NCBI RefSeq assembly: GCF_014397115.1
Contig: NZ_CP060720.1
Span: 2,744,001 to 2,808,000, forward strand
Direction: 5' to 3'
DNA length: 64,000 nt
Source of the DNA: Vagococcus carniphilus
GTDB lineage: Bacteria; Bacillota; Bacilli; Lactobacillales; Vagococcaceae
In this document: piece by piece, positions 59,580-64,000 of the stretch
How positions within the stretch are numbered: position 1 is the first letter of the stretch
Layout: every line of letters begins with the position of its first letter
Notes under the pieces: model-generated
Told to the model about the DNA's origin: nothing
What the model saw: only the letters and a program-made list of their open reading frames with translations
The model's database searches: none
Made by a program: the position numbers and the translations under genes

Positions 59580-59743
59580 AACAACTCTCCCTTTTTAGTC
59601 ATTCAAAAGATATTATAGGATAAAACACAATCAGATGATAGTTTTTATTTAATTTCAATATAATTAGACTTACACTTTCTAAGTATTGAACGATTATAAA
59701 TAAATATAATAAAGTTGATCAAAAAGATAGTCATCTATTAAAT

Positions 59744-59794
59744 AAAGCTAGTCATAAATAATCAAAATATCTGATTATTTATGACTAGCTTATT
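59744..59794 (-). terminator. Terminator after the repeat protein
   Basis: AAGCTAGTCATAAATAATC / GATTATTTATGACTAGCTT, 19-bp perfect arms with a 9-base loop, directly past the stop codon. Confidence 0.85.
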
Positions 59795-59801
59795 CCTAAT
59801 A

Positions 59802-60896
59802 TTATTTTACAGCAGCTGCATTTATATAACCTTGCCAGTTTCCTTTTCCATCATAGAGTGAATAGTAGGTTGAACCGTTGACATGTTGATATCTTCCACG
59901 TGCTGTATATGTTTTATTATACATATTTTTAGTTGATTGACGGTATTTCCATAAAAAATTTGACCATGTGTTGTAATTTTTACTAGCTATTTTTACTTTT
60001 CTTCCATCAGCTATATAAGAGCCCTCTTGACCTTTACCAACTTTACCTGATTTTTCATTAATGTAACCATACCATTTTCCTTGTTTGTCATAAAGTGATA
60101 AATAAGTTGAGCCGTTAATATGATGATACTTTCCTTTTGCTAAGTAAGTTTTATTGGTTATTGTAGTACCTGAGTGACGTGTTTTCCATGAAAAGTTTGA
60201 CCATGTATTATAACCTTTACTTGTGATGGTTACATATTTGTTGTATCCAATGTAAGCACCTTGTTTTCCCTGGCCAAATTTAACGCCTTTTTCATTGATG
60301 TAGCCGTACCATTTTCCGTTAGCGTCATAGAGTGACAGGTAAGTTGATCCATTTTGATGTTCATATCTTCCTTTAGCTTGGAAAGTTTTATTCAATAAGT
60401 CATTACCTAATTGACGGTATTTCCATGAAAAATTTGACCATGTATTATAGTTCTTGTTGGTCACTGTCACATAACGTCCATCCGCAATATAATTTCCTTC
60501 TGGTTTTTCCGGCTTAATTTTTTCATAATTAAAAGCAATGAATGTTTCATTTGATGTTACGATCATTTTTCTTGTTGAAAATGGTGTTACTAATTTATAA
60601 CCATCTAAAACTCTCGCATGATACACAAGCTCTTCACCTTTTTTAACTCGATACAGATCGGTATATAAAGCTCTACCTTCTTTCATATCCCAACCTTCAG
60701 CTCGTATAATACAAATTTCCTCTGATGAATCTGATAAACTTAATGGGGCGATATCCTCCACCGAGCTTGTTTCAGTAGTTTCTTCATTGGCTTCAACTGT
60801 TACAGAGGCTAAATTATCGAAGGCGAATACTGTTCCGACCATAATTGGCGTTATTAGCATAGTTACTAATACTTTTTTCAATCCTGTTTTTTTCAT
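59802..60896 (-). CDS. Secreted protein with three GW/SH3-like repeats
   Basis: A 364-residue protein with a signal peptide (LVTMLITPIMVGTVFAF) and an N-terminal domain of about 110 residues. Three tandem repeats of about 78 residues follow, each with YNTWSNF, KYRQ or KTRH, NKTYxAxGRY, GSTY, LYD and WYGYIN. Such modules bind cell-wall polymers in GW/SH3-type surface proteins; the exact family is not sure. No enzymatic domain or LPXTG is seen. It is the only gene of its transcription unit, ended by a 19-bp hairpin. Confidence 0.75.
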   Translation of the reverse strand: MKKTGLKKVLVTMLITPIMVGTVFAFDNLASVTVEANEETTETSSVEDIAPLSLSDSSEEICIIRAEGWDMKEGRALYTDLYRVKKGEELVYHARVLDGYKLVTPFSTRKMIVTSNETFIAFNYEKIKPEKPEGNYIADGRYVTVTNKNYNTWSNFSWKYRQLGNDLLNKTFQAKGRYEHQNGSTYLSLYDANGKWYGYINEKGVKFGQGKQGAYIGYNKYVTITSKGYNTWSNFSWKTRHSGTTITNKTYLAKGKYHHINGSTYLSLYDKQGKWYGYINEKSGKVGKGQEGSYIADGRKVKIASKNYNTWSNFLWKYRQSTKNMYNKTYTARGRYQHVNGSTYYSLYDGKGNWQGYINAAAVK

Positions 60897-61018
60897 TTTT
60901 AGTGCTCCTCCTAAATATGTAATTAATTTTTTGTTACATATTTAATTATAAAATAACACCTTTTCATAATATGAATATCTCAAAAAATAATTTATTCTTC
61001 TACAATTTTTGTTTCAAT

Positions 61019-61149
61019 TCATACATCTTCAGCTCTTGTTGAATTAAGTATTTTCAATAGAATCAAAATATCTGTATCAGTCAATCGTTCAGAATTATTA
61101 ATATCTTCAATGTGTTGTAACTGATACATTCCTCTTACAATAAATAACA
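61019..61149 (-). pseudogene. Fragment of a WYL regulator paralogue
   Basis: On the minus strand the sequence reads RGMYQLQHIEDINN, ERLTDTDILILLKILNS and TRAEDV then a stop. It closely parallels residues RGNYQLKNIGDISN, ERLTDTDILILLKILHS and TR of the 334-residue regulator at 58575-59579. It lacks start, HTH and WYL domain, so it is a duplicated remnant. Confidence 0.8.
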
Positions 61150-61225
61150 TGTTTTATTATACTATAATAAGACTAAGCAAACATTACCGTGATACAATGA
61201 CATAAAAAGAAAGGAAGCATAAAAC

Positions 61226-61675
61226 ATGCTACTTTTAAAAACAATTACTCAAGAAAATTGGCGTTTAGTAGCTAACTTATCTGTCAGCAGTGAACAAACT
61301 ACTTTTATTGAATCCAATAAAGATTCTTTATTGGAAGCAGCATTTGATAAAACCTTTGACTGGATACCATTAGCTCTGTATGATGATAATGTTTTGGTTG
61401 GATTTACTATGATTGGTGACTTTAAAGAAGTTGAAAAAAGCATCTGGTTAGACCGTTTTATGATTGATCAACATTTTCAAGGTCAAAAATATGGCAAAAA
61501 GTTTTTAAAAACTATTGTTGAACATATCAAACATAACTGGTCTGTTGAGACAATTTTTTTAAGCGCAACTAAAGAGAATAAAAAAATATTTTCTTTTTAC
61601 GAATCTGTAGGGTTCATAAATACACATACTGTAGATGAAAAAAATGGTGAAGTTATTATGACGTTAACTTTTTAA
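61226..61675 (+). CDS. GNAT-family N-acetyltransferase
   Basis: A 149-residue GNAT protein. The acetyl-CoA loop is QHFQGQKYGKKFLK and the C-terminal region FSFYESVGFINTHT is typical. It resembles spermidine or streptothricin acetyltransferases of the BltD/SAT type only in outline; the substrate is not shown. A GAAAGGAAG site precedes the ATG. Confidence 0.85.
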   Translation: MLLLKTITQENWRLVANLSVSSEQTTFIESNKDSLLEAAFDKTFDWIPLALYDDNVLVGFTMIGDFKEVEKSIWLDRFMIDQHFQGQKYGKKFLKTIVEHIKHNWSVETIFLSATKENKKIFSFYESVGFINTHTVDEKNGEVIMTLTF

Positions 61676-61751
61676 TAGTTACCACGCAAACTATTTCCTT
61701 TCTATTCTTTACTAGAGTATAATTTTTAAAAAAGAAAAGAGGTTTTTTTTC

Positions 61752-62216
61752 ATGTCTTACAAAGTTGATTTTAAAGAAGTGTCTACTATTGGATTTGAAA
61801 ATTCTCCTGTTAGTGAAGCAATGGCTGGACTACGAGCAAACGAAGCTCGTTATTTTTGGAATAAATACAAACATGAATTTGTGACAGTTCCTGCTACAGA
61901 AGATACTGAAACATTGAAATGGATTGAATCTATTTTAGCTGAACGGGATATGATTTTTCCTTATCAACCACTAGAGGTTTCTTCTTTTGAAGTGGAGGGT
62001 ATTAGGATGGCTTATGTTTTTTATGAAAACGGCTTATCCGTTAATATCATGTATACCCTTGAAGAGGGTGGTAAACGCGCTGTTGGTTTTAAGTTATCTG
62101 ATGCCATGGAAATTCCTGTTGAGTTTGAAGGAAAATTCAAATTTGCTCGTCAAAAATCAAAATTAGCCGGAACTATTAGAGGTTCATTTTTCGTCATAAA
62201 AGGAACTTATTTATAA
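61752..62216 (+). CDS. Unrecognised conserved-looking protein
   Basis: A 154-residue soluble protein, mixed alpha/beta, without signal or membrane segment (ANEARYFWNKYKHEFVTVPA, FEVEGIRMAYVFYENGLSVNIMY as short pieces). It has a GAAAAGAGG site before the ATG and normal coding character. I do not recognise its family and see no functional context. Confidence 0.6.
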   Translation: MSYKVDFKEVSTIGFENSPVSEAMAGLRANEARYFWNKYKHEFVTVPATEDTETLKWIESILAERDMIFPYQPLEVSSFEVEGIRMAYVFYENGLSVNIMYTLEEGGKRAVGFKLSDAMEIPVEFEGKFKFARQKSKLAGTIRGSFFVIKGTYL

Positions 62217-62257
62217 GACGATAGGTGACTTCTATTAATTCCAGCTATTATCAACAA

Positions 62258-62797
62258 TTAATCAGCGTCATCCATCATATCAAATAGATGTTGGATGACG
62301 TTTGCTTTTCTCATCGTTCCAGTAATACCTAACTTTTTTTCAAGAAAATTCGTATTTAATTTTTTCTTAGGAGCTTCCCTTGGTAAGTAAAGATACATGC
62401 AACTTGTTCCTTCTTGAAATATTTCAGAGAAAAATACAGTGTGACGTACTTTTTCTAATTTCATTTCATCGATTGCATCATTTGTAAAAACTAGGTGAAT
62501 TCTAGAATAATCATAGGAGTCATCAAATGGGTTCTCAGCAAGAGCTATTTTCAAATCTTCTTTTGTTTTTATGATAACCGATAAATCTGCTCCAATGTTT
62601 TCTTTAATAACATCATGAATTTTTTTACTCACTTCTTCATGTGATAAATCTGTATCCAAGATAATATTACCGCTTTGTATATAGCTTTTAACTTGCTGAA
62701 ATCCTTCTTGTTCTAGTAATTCAACTAAAGCTGACATTTTAGGAATTTTATTTTTCCCAACAGGCGTTACTCCTCGTAATAGTGCAACTATTTGCAT
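62258..62797 (-). CDS. DUF1697 family protein
   Basis: A 179-residue protein of DUF1697: N-terminal ALLRGVTPVGKNKIPKMSAL, then YIQSGNIIL, IIKTKEDL, NPFDD, and C-terminal GITGTMRKANV. The family is common in bacteria but its function is unknown. It ends an operon that includes a GNAT and a TetR gene. Confidence 0.88.
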   Translation of the reverse strand: MQIVALLRGVTPVGKNKIPKMSALVELLEQEGFQQVKSYIQSGNIILDTDLSHEEVSKKIHDVIKENIGADLSVIIKTKEDLKIALAENPFDDSYDYSRIHLVFTNDAIDEMKLEKVRHTVFFSEIFQEGTSCMYLYLPREAPKKKLNTNFLEKKLGITGTMRKANVIQHLFDMMDDAD

Positions 62798-62812
62798 GTA
62801 CTTTCCTCTTTC

Positions 62813-63343
62813 TTATAATGCCACGTATTCTTTTTTCAGAATTCCCATCATGTGAACATCATGCCATTTTCCAAAACGATAAAAGGCTTCTCGCATCACG
62901 CCTTCTTCTTTAAATCCTAATTTTTCATATAGCGAAATCGCTCTTTTATTAAATGAAAAGACTTGTAAACTCAAGCGATGAAAGTTTAATTCATTAAACG
63001 CATAAGCCATCATTAAACTAAATGCTTCTTTTCCAATGCCTTGTCCCCAAACATCTTTTTCACCAATATCGATAATACACTCTGCCGAACGGTCTTTCGT
63101 ATTAATATTAATCATCGAAATAATCCCAACTGGTCGATTGCCTTCTTTTAATTCAATGATATAGCTTTTACTATTTTTAGAACTTGTAATAAAGCCAATG
63201 AAGTTTTCTGTTTCTTTCAACGTAAATTGATCTAGTTCTGGACTAGTTGAAGCCATTACTTCTGTGTCGTTACGCCAATGATTATAAATTTCTGCATCTG
63301 TTTCTACTACTTTTCTTAATCTGATTCTTTCATTTTCAAACAT
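62813..63343 (-). CDS. GNAT-family acetyltransferase (RimJ-like)
   Basis: A 176-residue RimJ/RimL-type acetyltransferase: IRLRKVVETDAEIYNHW at the N-terminus, acetyl-CoA loop VWGQGIGKEAFSLMM, and C-terminal LYEKLGFKEEGVMREAF. It lies 12 bases after the TetR gene and 15 before the DUF1697 gene, so the three form one unit. Confidence 0.88.
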   Translation of the reverse strand: MFENERIRLRKVVETDAEIYNHWRNDTEVMASTSPELDQFTLKETENFIGFITSSKNSKSYIIELKEGNRPVGIISMININTKDRSAECIIDIGEKDVWGQGIGKEAFSLMMAYAFNELNFHRLSLQVFSFNKRAISLYEKLGFKEEGVMREAFYRFGKWHDVHMMGILKKEYVAL

Positions 63344-63355
63344 CTCTATCTCTCC

Positions 63356-63955
63356 TTATACTAAATACTGTTGCAACATCTCAATTAACATAGTTACTTT
63401 TTTCTGCTTCTCATCATTTGTTGATAGTTCTCGATGTTCACTAAGCATCAATCCATCAATTGAAGAAATAAAAACAGAAACAAAAATAGGTAATTCTATT
63501 ATGTTAGACAGTTCTTTTTCTTCTACGCCTTTTGTTAAAACAGTTAACAACATTTGTTCTAATCCATTTCTTCTTTCAGCTAAATATGGAACTTCTTTTT
63601 CTGTATATTTTAAAAAATACTCTGATCTAGCACGAATTAAATCTCTATCAGGCAGATTCATCTCCTCAAATAGTTCTCTTACCCACAGTTCAATTCCTTT
63701 TAAAACAGATGGATTTTCTCCTATTTTTAAAAGGGATTGCTTATCTTTCTCATCATCCATTTTTAAAACTTCTAAAAAAAGAGCGTCGATATTTTCAAAG
63801 TGAGCATATAAACCACCTCTAGAAATACCTGCTTCAGTCATAACGTCTTTCATTGTAGCTTCTGTAAAACCTTTTTTAGAAAAAACTAATGCAGCAGAAT
63901 TAACAATTAGTTGTTTTCTTTTTTCTAAATATTCCTCACTTACTCTGGGCATCAT
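63356..63955 (-). CDS. TetR/AcrR-family regulator
   Basis: A 199-residue TetR regulator: HTH IVNSAALVFSKKGFTEATM and VMTEAGISRGGLYAHFEN, with a C-terminal ligand domain. It heads the TetR-GNAT-DUF1697 operon and probably autoregulates it. The window ends 45 bases upstream, so its promoter may be only partly in view. Confidence 0.85.
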   Translation of the reverse strand: MMPRVSEEYLEKRKQLIVNSAALVFSKKGFTEATMKDVMTEAGISRGGLYAHFENIDALFLEVLKMDDEKDKQSLLKIGENPSVLKGIELWVRELFEEMNLPDRDLIRARSEYFLKYTEKEVPYLAERRNGLEQMLLTVLTKGVEEKELSNIIELPIFVSVFISSIDGLMLSEHRELSTNDEKQKKVTMLIEMLQQYLV

Positions 63956-64000
63956 TCATCACCTTTCTATAAAACAGATACACATGTCTATTTTAAAATA

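Noticed and set aside
59802-60520. Tandem repeats read as a CRISPR array
   Set aside because: The roughly 235-base repeats are in frame, encode three copies of a protein module and have no spacers.

Overview
The window is AT-rich DNA from a low-GC Firmicute. Gene content (YacL, RadA, Kup, an LicT-controlled beta-glucoside PTS, ComC prepilin peptidase, RpoB/RpoC, YbxB, CoaA, GuaA, a SEC10/PgrA-like surface protein) points to Lactobacillales, most likely Enterococcaceae and plausibly Vagococcus. The genus is an inference from gene content, not a measurement. Nearly all genes are on the minus strand and there is no rRNA, tRNA or CRISPR array that I can see.

Layout. 0-6.6 kb: housekeeping genes (yacL, radA, dut, kup), a GNAT acetyltransferase and yjdF with its leader RNA. 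6.9-17.2 kb: YfhO-type membrane protein, a HAD phosphatase, a beta-glucoside operon (licT-bglP-bglA with two LicT antiterminator sites), a secreted sortase-like protein, Dps and a lipoprotein. 17.3-25.4 kb: comC and rpoBC. 25.4-26.4 kb: a gene-free stretch with the rpoB promoter and a candidate structured RNA. 26.4-30.7 kb: ybxB, an SGNH esterase, an acyl-CoA thioesterase, coaA and guaA.

30.7-39.9 kb is a genomic island inserted in the 3' end of guaA. A 13-bp direct repeat (30710-30722 and 39908-39920) marks its ends, and a further 13-bp sequence shared by both ends may be an integrase arm site. The integrase is broken by a stop codon, a frameshift and a 5' truncation, so the island is probably fixed. 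Its cargo is mostly DNA modification and defence: a cytosine-5 methyltransferase, a PD-(D/E)XK-like protein, and a four-gene CBASS-like operon of CD-NTase, E2-E1 fusion (Cap2-like), JAMM peptidase (Cap3-like) and a DUF6602-type putative nuclease as candidate effector. Cap2 has the E2 cysteine but no cysteine after residue 398, where an E1 catalytic cysteine would be expected.

40.0-46.3 kb, just outside the island, carries a second defence candidate: a protein kinase fused to an SF1 helicase, overlapping a partner gene with a degenerate phospholipase-D-like segment. This matches the Mokosh type I layout. An XRE regulator and two decayed genes lie beside it, and an 18-bp repeat occurs on both sides.

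46.3-54.2 kb: a small hydrolase/YdeI pair, a WYL regulator, and a TetR-controlled operon of a DRE-TIM metallolyase, an MBL-fold hydrolase, butyrate kinase and phosphate butyryltransferase. This looks like an acyl-CoA-to-acid, ATP-yielding pathway whose substrate I cannot name. 54.4-64 kb: a 1128-residue LysM/GA-like/CAP surface protein, a membrane transporter-like protein, a WYL regulator with a paralogous remnant nearby, a three-repeat secreted protein, two GNATs, a DUF1697 protein, an unrecognised protein and a TetR regulator.
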